A stretch of DNA of 10,697 nucleotides from Candidatus Omnitrophota bacterium (GCA_028717055.1 JAQUOO010000037.1:1-10697); one strand, 5' to 3'; positions 1 to 6,417 are shown, numbered from the stretch's first letter. The notes: generated from the letters alone by a model not told the origin. Program-made: numbers and translations.

Positions 1-623
1 ATGAAAGAAAAGAGTATCCTATACCGGCTTTTTTCTCGTTTCTGAATAAAAATGGCCAACGCAATGAAGAGGAATAGAAATACCGCGTTTTCCCGGGATA
101 AGAGAGCCAAGAAAGCAGACAACAAGCTCAGAACAGGCAAGTCTTTAAGAAAAAGGAGGACGCTCGTTAACAAAAACAATAAACTCAATAAGTCCGCGCG
201 GGCGGAAAGATAAGAAACGACCGAAACCTGAAGCGGATGCACTATAAACAGAACAGCGGCGATGGCAGCAAGGCGCATATCTGAAAACAGTTTAAGCAAA
301 ACTATAAAGGTCAAAATCCCGTTCAATAAGTGCAAAAGCAGATTTGTGAGATGGAACCCGAACGGTTTGTTCCCACCCCAGATTTTATAATCTAAGAAGT
401 AGCTTACGGCCTGCAGGGGCCTGTACATAAGATCGAACGGCCTTTGCCCTGACCAATGCTCGAATATATCTTTCTTAAATACCTGAGGGAGTAATTTGGG
501 GGATTTTATAAACGGATTATTCAGAATCAAGGCTTTATCGTCAAAGACAAAACCGTTGTTTAAACTATTAAAGTAGACGCCTAAACAGAGGACGCAGATT
601 AAAAAAATTACCATTTTTTTCAT
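1..623 (-). CDS. TMTC-like polytopic membrane glycosyltransferase (GT-C fold), N-terminal part
   Basis: Open from an ATG at 623 to the window edge with no stop; 207 residues are visible. A first membrane segment (about residues 4-20) is followed by a loop with NGFVFDD (23-29, acidic pair Asp28-Asp29), YRPL (67-70), HLTNLLLHLLNG (91-102), HPLQ with SARADLL (129-145) and SRENA (176-180). This order of motifs is that of the TMTC/PMT-type GT-C glycosyltransferases, where the acidic pair in the first extracytoplasmic loop is catalytic and a lipid-linked sugar is the usual donor. Such proteins often carry TPR repeats at the C-terminus, but that part lies outside the window. The start is supported by a GGGAG ribosome-binding site nine bases upstream and an extended -10 promoter at 678-686. 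The protein acts in the cytoplasmic membrane; the substrate cannot be told from the sequence. Confidence 0.8.
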   Translation of the reverse strand, partial: MKKMVIFLICVLCLGVYFNSLNNGFVFDDKALILNNPFIKSPKLLPQVFKKDIFEHWSGQRPFDLMYRPLQAVSYFLDYKIWGGNKPFGFHLTNLLLHLLNGILTFIVLLKLFSDMRLAAIAAVLFIVHPLQVSVVSYLSARADLLSLLFLLTSVLLFLKDLPVLSLLSAFLALLSRENAVFLFLFIALAIFIQKREKSRYRILFSF

Positions 624-677
624 TTTCAACCGCTCCCTGCAACAGCAACCCAATCTAAATTACAGTTTATTTTTATG

Positions 678-686
678 ATTATACCA
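678..686 (-). promoter_or_regulatory. Extended -10 promoter for the TMTC-like gene
   Basis: On the minus strand this reads TGGTATAAT, a perfect -10 hexamer with the TGn extension. No good -35 lies 16-18 bases upstream, which fits an extended -10 promoter. The predicted transcript starts near 671 and leaves a leader of about 48 bases before the ATG at 623. Confidence 0.55.
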
Positions 687-691
687 TAAAA

Positions 692-719
692 ATACCCTGA
701 TAAATACTCATCAGGGTAT
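692..719 (-). terminator. Hairpin terminator candidate after the RelE-type gene
   Basis: Ten-base perfect inverted repeat (ATACCCTGAT / ATCAGGGTAT) with an eight-base loop. Read leftwards it is followed by TTTTA, so it could end transcription of the toxin operon whose last gene stops at 834. The stem sits directly upstream of the TMTC-gene promoter and so separates the two units. The T tract is short, so efficiency is uncertain. Confidence 0.55.
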
Positions 720-763
720 CTACATTATTACTGTGGTTTCCATCTGGAATTAGAAACTTGAAA

Positions 764-785
764 ATGGTAGCGCGACCAGTATTAG
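764..785 (+). repeat. Degenerate copy of the tRNA-Glu 3' end (possible attachment-site remnant)
   Basis: By eye, 16 of 22 bases match 3548-3569, the 3' terminus of tRNA-Glu, in the same orientation, including an identical ATGGTAGC at one end. The two copies would bracket the whole toxin-antitoxin/ParB-like block. The match is imperfect and short, so chance is possible. Confidence 0.25.
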
Positions 786-833
786 TGATAACTATATCTC
801 TAATTTAATAATACAACCCGGCCCAACCAAAAA

Positions 834-1094
834 CTAATCATACACATCTTTTCTGTTGCTAATACGCAAAACAAGAATTAAAATCTCACGTTCTGATATT
901 TTATAAATAACGCGGTAATCCCCCCAACGATAACGCCAATATCCCTGGAATTCTCCTTTTAGAAGCTTTCCTAATGCTTTAGGATCGGTGGCAAGATAAC
1001 TCTCAATACGGGTGAGGATCTTCTTGACCGTAGATCTATCAAGTTTTCTAAGATCTTCCTCAACTTGATCCGAATATACGACCTTATACGCCAA
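834..1094 (-). CDS. RelE/ParE-superfamily toxin of a type II toxin-antitoxin pair
   Basis: 86 residues, the usual length for RelE-like mRNA interferases, which cut or block mRNA on the ribosome. The core pattern GYWRYRWGDYRVIYKI (51-66) and the C-terminal SNRKDVY (79-85) match the family. Arg61, Arg81 and Tyr85 sit where RelE has its catalytic or substrate-binding residues. Many relatives have GHRKDVY here, so Asn80 replaces the usual His. Translation most likely starts at a TTG at 1094, eleven bases inside the end of the antitoxin gene, with a GAGGAAG Shine-Dalgarno element a few bases upstream. Overlap and weak start codon fit coupled, lower-level toxin synthesis. The alternative reading as a ParE-type gyrase toxin is less likely because of the RelE-like basic residues, but fold alone does not separate them. 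Confidence 0.85.
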   Translation of the reverse strand: MAYKVVYSDQVEEDLRKLDRSTVKKILTRIESYLATDPKALGKLLKGEFQGYWRYRWGDYRVIYKISEREILILVLRISNRKDVYD

Positions 1095-1302
1095 GTCTCT
1101 TCCTCAGCTCTGAGCTAGAAATAATTCGGCCTTTTGGGTCGTTAAAACGGTCCTTGGCAATTTGCGCATCAGCGTAATCTTCCAAATAGTGCGCTAATGC
1201 ATCAGTGACATAAAAAGTTTCGCTACGATGCGTAGCCTTTGCTAACGAAGTTAACCTATTAACCAACCCGGATGGTAAACGAAACGCTTTTAATAAAGTC
1301 AT
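1084..1302 (-). CDS. Ribbon-helix-helix antitoxin (RelB/DUF6290-like)
   Basis: 72 residues from the ATG at 1302. The N-terminal AFRLPSGLVNRLTSLAKATH followed by SETFYVTDALAHYLED is the strand-helix-helix pattern of MetJ/Arc/CopG-type DNA-binding antitoxins, and the C-terminal ISSSELRKRLGV is the typical toxin-wrapping tail. A longer reading from a TTG at 1356 is rejected: it starts inside the promoter, whereas 1302 has a purine-rich Shine-Dalgarno stretch (AGGGGGGTGAGAGG) just upstream. The gene comes first and overlaps the toxin by eleven bases. It should neutralise the toxin and, with it, bind the dyad at 1318-1356 to repress the operon. Confidence 0.85.
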   Translation of the reverse strand: MTLLKAFRLPSGLVNRLTSLAKATHRSETFYVTDALAHYLEDYADAQIAKDRFNDPKGRIISSSELRKRLGV

Positions 1303-1317
1303 CCTCTCACCCCCCTC

Positions 1318-1356
1318 TTGCAATATAAGTATAACATTGTTATACAAGTATTGCAA
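1318..1356 (-). promoter_or_regulatory. Promoter with embedded 39-base operator dyad of the RelB/RelE-like operon
   Basis: Minus strand: -35 TTGCAA (1351-1356), 17-base spacer, -10 TATACT (1328-1333), start near 1321. The same bases form two nested inverted repeats with a shared centre at 1337: outer TTGCAATA/TATTGCAA (1318-1325, 1349-1356) and inner GTATAAC/GTTATAC (1329-1335, 1339-1345). Repressor binding would cover both promoter boxes, as expected for conditional cooperativity in type II pairs. Confidence 0.75.
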
Positions 1357-1408
1357 GTAAAATTTTATGCTCTATTTCGATTTTGCTTGTCAACTTTGAC
1401 TATTCCAG

Positions 1409-1427
1409 AAAAACTCTAATTTTAGAG
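1409..1427 (-). terminator. Weak hairpin plus T tract after the HEPN gene
   Basis: CTCTAA and TTAGAG (1414-1427) form a small stem; the minus strand then has five T residues (1409-1413). The stem is only five or six bases with a very small loop, so this is a weak candidate. The rest of 1357-1542 holds no gene that I can see. Confidence 0.3.
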
Positions 1428-1542
1428 AAAAGAATAGCGCGTATTGGTTGCATTTATAACTATACCTCTACGCGTGTGTGCTTATTATACAATAGTAAGT
1501 TAAAATATCAAGAAAACGGATTTATGAAAATAATTTTTAAAG

Positions 1543-2006
1543 TCAGAATTTAAAATGCCCTTGCGGATTATCTCTCTTTATAATTTCTTTAATCAGGCTG
1601 ACGAATTTCGTTGCTGTGGCAAAAGCATTTTCTGCTTCTGTATAGGAGATTGAGATATCAATTTCATAGGTGAAAATATTCCGTTTTCTGCGCATCCTAT
1701 CAAAACGCTCTACTATGTTTTTGTATTCCTCTCCTAAACACTGCGCCATAAATTCCACTACGGTTTTGTGTTGATAGCCATCTGCTGGCCGAAATTCCTT
1801 AAGCAGCATAACGCGCGCCCTGCGCGTAACATCGCCAGATATGCTACTGTATAGGCAATCCCCTCATCAATCTTTAAATTTGCTTTAGCTGTCCTTAAAT
1901 CTTTCTCGCTTCTTAAAATTAGCTTCTCTACCGCACCGAAACTGGATTTTTGTTTCCTTAAAAGCCCTTTTGCTAAATATTCTTCCAGAAACTCTTCAAA
2001 GCCCAT
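1543..2006 (-). pseudogene. HEPN-domain protein (HepT-like), frameshifted
   Basis: Two overlapping frames together spell one HEPN protein. The first (from ATG 2006) gives the N-terminal helices up to RAGRAL (residue 66); the second resumes with MLLKEFRPADGYQHKTVVEF and runs to the stop at 1543. Inserting one base at about 1809-1811 (TTATG to TTAATG on the minus strand) yields a continuous 154-residue product of normal size. HEPN proteins of MNT-HEPN pairs are usually RNase toxins; the signature RX4-6H region here reads RRKRNIFTYE (106-115), with Tyr instead of His, so catalysis is uncertain even if repaired. It overlaps the end of the repaired MNT gene by eleven bases, pointing to translational coupling. 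Either a decayed gene or a sequence error; see the matching lesion in the partner. Confidence 0.8.
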
Positions 2007-2567
2007 TTTTATCTCCTATCAAGAATATTTTGGGATTCTCTATAAGATCTAAAATAAAAGAGTCTTTCTTGGTTTTCTTTCTATTAAACTCTCCCCTTGT
2101 GTATAAAGTGTAGTTAATTTCTCTTTTAAACCCTTCTCCGCCCTCTTTATTTCCCGGACTAAATGATCTTCGTCAATATCGCCCATAATAAATAGGTCGA
2201 TATCGCTTGCGGCATTTTCGCTTTTTTTGGCAAATGAGCCATATATAAAAGCCAGTTCAACTCCTCTAATTTTAACCAAGGCCTGTTTTAATGCTCCTTC
2301 TATGCCAACAGTCTTAAATACTATGCTTTTCAGCTCACTGAATAATGGATATGATTTATTGAGGGAATAATAAAGGAGGATGCCTTTTTTGTGGGATAAG
2401 AATACGCCTTCCTGCTCTAGGCGGACAAGCTCCTTACGAAGCATGCTCACCGGAATATCAAGAACACGTTCTAGCTCTCTTAGATAATATTCGGCTTCCG
2501 GATTGGTAAAATAGAGCTTAAAAAGCTCTTTGCGTGTCTTTGATTTGAATATATTAGAGATATCCAT
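1996..2567 (-). pseudogene. Winged-helix plus MNT nucleotidyltransferase (MntA-like antitoxin), frameshifted
   Basis: The ATG at 2567 opens a frame of 172 residues ending early at 2049. Residues 1-70 look like a winged helix-turn-helix (EYYLRELERVLDIPVSMLRKELVRL), then a minimal nucleotidyltransferase follows with GSF (110-112) and the metal-binding SDIDLFI (Asp122, Asp124). After residue 148 the frame is wrong: adding one A to the run at 2124-2127 restores REINYTLY, then SFILDLIENPKIFLIGD, a tail typical of this family, with a stop at 1996 and a length of 190. Known MntA enzymes AMPylate and silence their HEPN partner, which here follows directly. The fused DNA-binding domain suggests it represses its own promoter at 2569-2618. 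The truncated form keeps the active-site motif but loses the C-terminus. Confidence 0.8.
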
Positions 2568-2568
2568 A

Positions 2569-2618
2569 TTGTAACCTCATTGTATTACAACTGTAATATA
2601 TTTAGGTTACAATGTCAA
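2569..2618 (-). promoter_or_regulatory. Promoter and 44-base operator of the MNT/HEPN pair
   Basis: Minus strand: perfect -35 TTGACA (2613-2618), 17-base spacer, -10 TACAGT (2590-2595), start near 2583, and TGAGG Shine-Dalgarno before ATG 2567. Overlapping it is a dyad centred at 2590.5: outer TTGTAACCT/AGGTTACAA (2569-2577, 2604-2612) and inner TATTACA/TGTAATA (2583-2589, 2592-2598). Four TGTAA/TTACA half-sites would suit the winged-helix domain of the first gene. Confidence 0.7.
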
Positions 2619-2706
2619 GGGAATTTATTGTTTTTGGAATTTTTATGTCAGGCTACGCCACGCAGGTAATCATTTTCAAGGCATTCTAGATTTTCGCATC
2701 CTTAAA

Positions 2707-3147
2707 ATGATAGTTAAAGAGGTTGACTATACCTTAGATAGCAAAAAACTGGGGATAACCCTTCTGGATAACAACTTGCGATTTGAATTTGAGGTTGATT
2801 TGAAGCAGGTACGGCCTTTAAATAAATGGCACAAAGAAGAGGAAATTAAAAAAGAACCCGGGCTTCGCAGAAACCTAATTTTAGCCTACCACCTTCAAAA
2901 ACTCCTTGAAGAAAATAAAGGCAGCATAGCGAAAGCTGCTCAATGGCTTAATATGCATAAAGAAAGAGTCCATCAAATATTAAACTTGCTTCTGCTTTCT
3001 CCAAAAATCCAAGAAGAAATAGTATGTTCAAATAACGAAGCCATCTCTTCTATCCCCGAATACAAACTACGCCCGCTTATTAACGAGGCTGACTGGCAGA
3101 AGCAAAGCCGGATGTGGCAAGATCTCCTTCAAAATAATATCCACTAA
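2707..3147 (+). CDS. ParB/KorB-like helix-turn-helix protein, orphan
   Basis: 146 residues. The centre (about 53-103) reads RRNLILAYHLQKLL, then SIAKAAQWLNMHKERVHQIL and LLLLSPKIQEEI, which is the helix-turn-helix and following helix of ParB/KorB-like DNA-binding proteins. Small proteins of this build commonly sit next to site-specific recombinases in integrated elements, where they are thought to be accessory DNA-binding factors. No recombinase is visible here, so it appears orphaned. The N-terminal 45 residues look like a small beta-rich region (VDYTLDSKKLGITLLDNNLRF). No Shine-Dalgarno precedes ATG 2707, and the frame stays open upstream to about 2599 without ATG, GTG or TTG, so either the start is poorly translated or the upstream part is a remnant. 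It is transcribed away from the MNT/HEPN pair. Specific function unknown. Confidence 0.65.
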   Translation: MIVKEVDYTLDSKKLGITLLDNNLRFEFEVDLKQVRPLNKWHKEEEIKKEPGLRRNLILAYHLQKLLEENKGSIAKAAQWLNMHKERVHQILNLLLLSPKIQEEIVCSNNEAISSIPEYKLRPLINEADWQKQSRMWQDLLQNNIH

Positions 3148-3163
3148 ACCTGCCTAAATACAC

Positions 3164-3188
3164 TTGTCCACCTACAATAGGTGGACAA
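3164..3188. repeat. Perfect 11-base inverted repeat (25 bases)
   Basis: TTGTCCACCTA and TAGGTGGACAA flank a three-base CAA. The stem is GC-richer than its surroundings and starts 17 bases after the ParB-like stop at 3147. No T run follows on either strand, so a classical terminator is unlikely. It could be a binding site for the neighbouring protein, a recombination site, or a stabilising mRNA 3' end. Confidence 0.7.
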
Positions 3189-3309
3189 TGCTTATCTCAT
3201 TGCACTACAAAGGATTAAGTAAATTTGCTCACTAAAATAGCGGACAAAATTAGCTTCTGCGCTAATCAAAGAGGCTTCCAAAATAAACCTGAAAATAGCC
3301 TGTAATAGC

Positions 3310-3333
3310 CATTAACTAAAAGGCATTAACTAA
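3310..3333 (+). repeat. Short tandem-like direct repeat
   Basis: CATTAACTAA occurs twice, 14 bases apart start to start, preceded by two AATAGCC copies (about 3293-3310). The arrangement is iteron-like but too small to call a function. Confidence 0.5.
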
Positions 3334-3476
3334 TCGCCGATTCCGAGATAAAGAGATAGTTTTGTGAGATTTATCCGGCTATTTCTGGCTAACCTACTGA
3401 AAAAACAGATTTTTTAGATTAAACGCCTAAAAATCCCTCTAGGATAACGCCCTAACCCTTTGACAAACGCCAACAT

Positions 3477-3513
3477 AAAAACAGCCTTAGTTAACAACGT
3501 TAACCAAGGCTGT
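3477..3513 (-). terminator. Intrinsic terminator of tRNA-Glu
   Basis: Outer stem ACAGCCTT/AAGGCTGT (3481-3488, 3506-3513) and inner GTTAAC/GTTAAC (3490-3495, 3499-3504) are separated by one mismatch and close on a three-base loop. Read leftwards, TTTTA follows. It lies 35 bases past the tRNA 3' end. Confidence 0.75.
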
Positions 3514-3548
3514 CTCTATCTCTGAAACACGGGTTAGAGAGATTTTCA

Positions 3549-3626
3549 TGGTAGCCCCAACCGGATTTGAACCGGTGTTTACAGGCTGAGAACCTGACGT
3601 CCTAGACCAGGCTAGACGATGGGGCC
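3549..3626 (-). tRNA. tRNA-Glu (anticodon CTC)
   Basis: Full cloverleaf on the minus strand, 78 bases including an encoded CCA. Acceptor GGCCCCA pairs with TGGGGCT (one G-T wobble); D stem GTCT/GGAC; anticodon stem CAGG/CCTG with loop TTCTCAG, giving CTC for GAG codons; T stem ACCGG/CCGGT with loop TTCAAAT. The TCGTCTAG...AGGAC D arm is the one typical of tRNA-Glu. The first base pair of the anticodon stem is a T-T mismatch. Its 3' end faces the toxin-antitoxin block, the usual side for integration. Confidence 0.93.
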
Positions 3627-3642
3627 AGAAAAAATCTAAGGT

Positions 3643-3670
3643 ATTTTACTATACCGGGAGATTTAGTCAA
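3643..3670 (-). promoter_or_regulatory. Promoter of tRNA-Glu
   Basis: Minus strand -35 TTGACT (3665-3670), 16-base spacer, -10 TAAAAT (3643-3648). Start near 3636, ten bases ahead of the mature tRNA. It diverges from the FIST promoter 30 bases away. Confidence 0.6.
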
Positions 3671-3699
3671 TAATTATGTTTTCGCAATTATCATTATGG

Positions 3700-3728
3700 T
3701 TGACTTTATTTTTTAAAGTGTTTATAAT
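3700..3728 (+). promoter_or_regulatory. Strong promoter of the FIST/kinase/regulator operon, leaderless
   Basis: TTGACT (3700-3705), 17-base spacer, perfect TATAAT (3723-3728). The expected start site is about 3735-3736, exactly the ATG at 3736, so the mRNA would have no leader. No Shine-Dalgarno stands before that ATG, which agrees. Confidence 0.75.
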
Positions 3729-3735
3729 ACAACCC

Positions 3736-4923
3736 ATGCGCGTGGGAATAGGCGTAAGCACAGAACTCGATCACCTGAAAGCTGTCAAAGAGGCGGTTGA
3801 AGAAGCAATTATTCAGATAAAGACTGATAATATCGACTTCGCGCTCCTGTTTACTACGGAAGAATTCAGCCATTCTCTGGTTTTACAAACTACTGCCGAT
3901 CTTATAGGCCAAATACCACTCCTGGGCTCAAGCAGCCCCATTATCATATCCAAAAACGGCCCGCTAAAACACGGGGTTGTCCTCGTCCTCTTTAAACTCA
4001 ATGAAGGCGCCTATTTTAACGCCGCCTGCATTAAAGACATAACCATAAATAACACACTATCCTCCGGGGAAGAATTGGGTGGGAAGCTTTTGTATGGCTG
4101 CAAAAATGTTCACCGCGATTTAGGTATGATATTTTCCAACATAAATACGGGCGAATACTCCAGCCTTGTTACCGGAATACAGGAAAAGCTGGGAAGAGGT
4201 TTTCCTCTGGTTGGAGCCTCCCTGCCCAAGAGGATTGACCATGCGGAAAACCACCTTTATTTCGGACCGGAGATATTGAATAACGCGGTCTGCGGAGTGC
4301 TCTGGGGAGGAAAGCTCAATTTTGGCTTGGGGATAGAACACGGCTGGCAACCCCTGGGAAAACCGCGTTATGCTACCCGGACACAAGTAGATACGGTAAA
4401 CGAAATAGACGGCCTGCCGGCAGTAAACCTGTATAAAGAATATTTCGGCAAAGAAACTCTGGAATTAAACAGGGAACTTAAACGCATATCCGTGTTTTAT
4501 CCGCTGGGCATAGCTGTATCCGAAAATAAAGAATACCTCTTAAGAAGCGTTATTTCAATCAAAAATGACGGTTCTCTCCTTTTCCGCGGAGAAGTCCCCG
4601 AAGGAAGCATGGTCAGGCTGATGATAAGCTCGAAAGATTCCTGCCTGGCCGCAGCAGCTAAAGCTGCCAAGACAGCCCTGGATAATGCAAGGGGGAAAAA
4701 AATTAAATTTGCGCTTGTATTAAATTCTTTATCGCGGTATGCTCTGTTAGGAAGACAGGCCGCCCAAGAGATACGGATCGTGCGGGAAACTTTGGGCAGC
4801 GACGTTCCGTTTGCCGGAATATACACTTCGGCGGAGCAAGCGCCTTTGAATTCAGCAAATTACAATTTGGGAAAAACATATTTTCATAACAATTCAATAG
4901 CAATATTAACCATAACCGAATGA
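3736..4923 (+). CDS. FIST-domain sensory protein (FIST_N plus FIST_C)
   Basis: 395 residues from ATG 3736. An upstream ATG at 3676 would add a hydrophobic 20-residue piece but lies ahead of the promoter and lacks a ribosome-binding site. The opening MRVGIGVSTELDHLKAVKEA, the LLGSSSP loop (about 64-70) and GFPLVGASLP (about 155-164) are typical FIST_N; GLPAVNLYKEYFG (about 225-237) begins FIST_C, which ends with VPFAGIYTSAEQAP near 355-368. FIST proteins are predicted ligand sensors, perhaps for amino acids or related small molecules, and are often encoded beside signalling enzymes. Here the protein is cytoplasmic by sequence (no signal peptide) and its gene leads an operon with a histidine kinase 16 bases downstream, so it is the likely input to that kinase. 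The ligand is unknown. Confidence 0.88.
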   Translation: MRVGIGVSTELDHLKAVKEAVEEAIIQIKTDNIDFALLFTTEEFSHSLVLQTTADLIGQIPLLGSSSPIIISKNGPLKHGVVLVLFKLNEGAYFNAACIKDITINNTLSSGEELGGKLLYGCKNVHRDLGMIFSNINTGEYSSLVTGIQEKLGRGFPLVGASLPKRIDHAENHLYFGPEILNNAVCGVLWGGKLNFGLGIEHGWQPLGKPRYATRTQVDTVNEIDGLPAVNLYKEYFGKETLELNRELKRISVFYPLGIAVSENKEYLLRSVISIKNDGSLLFRGEVPEGSMVRLMISSKDSCLAAAAKAAKTALDNARGKKIKFALVLNSLSRYALLGRQAAQEIRIVRETLGSDVPFAGIYTSAEQAPLNSANYNLGKTYFHNNSIAILTITE

Positions 4924-4939
4924 TCCGGACCATACGCAA

Positions 4940-6412
4940 ATGTTAACCCTTTTATTGTTTGCGCTGATAATTGCTGCCCTGGTAATTGCGCTTACCTACA
5001 AAATCCAGAATGAGAATCAATTGCGTTCGCAAGTCAGCAGCCTGAAAAAATCCCTCTCCGATATGGACGAACAGGCTAAACTTATCGTGCGCACGGATAT
5101 AGAATTGAATAAAATAGAAGAAGAACTGGACAAGAAAATATCCGGGCTCTATGCGCTGCAAAGCTTATCCCGCATGATAAGCATGACCCTCGAAGAAGAC
5201 CAGATCTTCAGGCGCATACAACCGGAACACCTCAAGGAATTAGGTTTCGAAAAGGCTTTCGGCTTTCTCTGGGACGATAAAGGCAAACGTTTTGTTTTGC
5301 GTTTCAGTATAGGGTATCCGGGCGAAGCGATTAAATCGATAGAGTCCTTCTTCAATGAAAACAAGGAACGCTGTATGAACTTTATAACCAGCGACAAAAC
5401 CCTCTCTTCCATTTCGGCATCCAACAATTTAATCACCCTGCAGCAGTTAAACGAAATTTTCAAGATCAATTCATTCATCATCTGTCCTTTAGCGCCTCAA
5501 CAAAATAACCGGGGATTGATTTTTGTCGGGACACAAAATCTGGAAACAACAGTTACTGAAGGAGACGAAGAATTGATTAAAATACTCTCCACCCAATTGG
5601 CCCAGGCCCTGGAAAATGCCCGTCTTTTCGAAAAGACCTGGAACGCCCAACAGGAGCTGGAAAAAAAGGTAACTGAAAGAACCCGGGAATTAACTTTGGC
5701 GCTGGAGGAAGTTAAAAAAATAAGCGATAATAAAACCAATTTCGTCTCAAGCGTTTCTCACGAGTTAAGGACGCCTCTTACTTCCATCAAAGGATACGCC
5801 GCCATACTCCTTACCGGGAAATTAGGCGATTTGCCTCCGGAAGTGCGCCAGCGGCTAGAGAAAATCAACCGGCATAGCGACGAGCTTGTGCATATGGTCA
5901 ATGAACTGCTGGATATATCCCGCATTGAATCCGGAAGAGTCACGATGCGGACAGAAGTCTGCGACCTCAAAGAAATCACGGCTAAAGTGGAAGATTTGTT
6001 ATCCGGACAACTAAAGGAAAGAAAGCTGTCTTTCATTGTCGAAATCGACCCCGAAGCAAATGCGGTTTTGGCCGACAGAACACAGCTGGAACGCGTATTT
6101 ATAAACCTCGTCGGCAACGCGATGAAATTTACTCCGCCTGACGGTTCCATAACCATAAAAAGCCATAAAATGGATAAAATGGCGGGAATCAGTGTCGTTG
6201 ATACCGGCTGCGGCATAGCCGAAGAAGCGCATGATTCCATATTTGATGAGTTCTACCGGGTTGACAACACCATAAACCAAGAGGTCAAAGGAACAGGGCT
6301 GGGATTGGCCCTGGTAAAACACATAGTCGAAGCCCATGGAGGAAAAATTTGGGTTGAAAGTTCTCCCGGCTCCGGCGCAAATTTTAGTTTCACATTGCCG
6401 ATACCAGCTTAA
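4940..6412 (+). CDS. Membrane-anchored sensor histidine kinase with GAF domain
   Basis: 490 residues. A single N-terminal membrane helix (about 2-20) is followed by a coiled coil (25-70), a GAF-like domain (70-228, ending QLAQALENARLFE), a second coiled coil with RTRELTLALEEVKK (247-260), HisKA with SSVSHELRTPLTSIKGY (phosphoacceptor His274), and HATPase_c: N box NLVGNAMKFT (389-398), G1 DTGCGI (421-426), F box FDEFYR (435-440), G2 GTGLGLALVK (451-460). All catalytic boxes are intact. With no periplasmic domain, sensing should be inside the cell, through GAF or the FIST protein encoded just upstream. No clear Shine-Dalgarno precedes the ATG, which suggests coupling to the FIST gene. The partner regulator follows after five bases. 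Confidence 0.93.
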   Translation: MLTLLLFALIIAALVIALTYKIQNENQLRSQVSSLKKSLSDMDEQAKLIVRTDIELNKIEEELDKKISGLYALQSLSRMISMTLEEDQIFRRIQPEHLKELGFEKAFGFLWDDKGKRFVLRFSIGYPGEAIKSIESFFNENKERCMNFITSDKTLSSISASNNLITLQQLNEIFKINSFIICPLAPQQNNRGLIFVGTQNLETTVTEGDEELIKILSTQLAQALENARLFEKTWNAQQELEKKVTERTRELTLALEEVKKISDNKTNFVSSVSHELRTPLTSIKGYAAILLTGKLGDLPPEVRQRLEKINRHSDELVHMVNELLDISRIESGRVTMRTEVCDLKEITAKVEDLLSGQLKERKLSFIVEIDPEANAVLADRTQLERVFINLVGNAMKFTPPDGSITIKSHKMDKMAGISVVDTGCGIAEEAHDSIFDEFYRVDNTINQEVKGTGLGLALVKHIVEAHGGKIWVESSPGSGANFSFTLPIPA

Positions 6413-6417
6413 AGAAT

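Larger units (their letters stand above)
3148..3480. other. Non-coding stretch between the ParB-like gene and the tRNA-Glu terminator
   Basis: Stop codons are frequent on both strands and no convincing gene is present. It contains the palindrome at 3164-3188, the direct repeat at 3310-3333, and an A6/T6 inverted run near 3410-3425. A 28-codon open piece around 3215-3302 looks peptide-like but has no start codon. This may be a decayed tail of an element that once held more genes. Confidence 0.6.

Noticed and set aside
808..819. Twelve-base match ATAATACAACCC to 3724-3735
   Set aside because: It is AT-rich, includes a -10-like sequence, and its distance to the tRNA-end repeat differs between the two copies, so it does not fit an attachment site or duplication.
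1303..1356. Longer antitoxin starting at a TTG at 1356
   Set aside because: It would begin inside the -35 box; the ATG at 1302 has a strong Shine-Dalgarno and starts the ribbon-helix-helix domain.
1809..2127. Programmed ribosomal frameshifting in the MNT/HEPN pair
   Set aside because: Neither site shows a classical slippery heptamer with a downstream structure, and two independent programmed events in adjacent small genes are unlikely compared with deletion or sequence error.
3164..3188. Intrinsic terminator after the ParB-like gene
   Set aside because: The hairpin is strong but no T run follows on either strand.
3676..3735. Upstream start for the FIST gene adding a hydrophobic 20-residue N-terminus
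   Set aside because: The extension overlaps the promoter boxes, has no Shine-Dalgarno at proper distance, and FIST homology begins at MRVGIGVST.
5758..6240. 160-residue open frame antisense to the histidine kinase
   Set aside because: Ser-rich, low-complexity shadow of a well-supported kinase gene, with no ribosome-binding site or domain.
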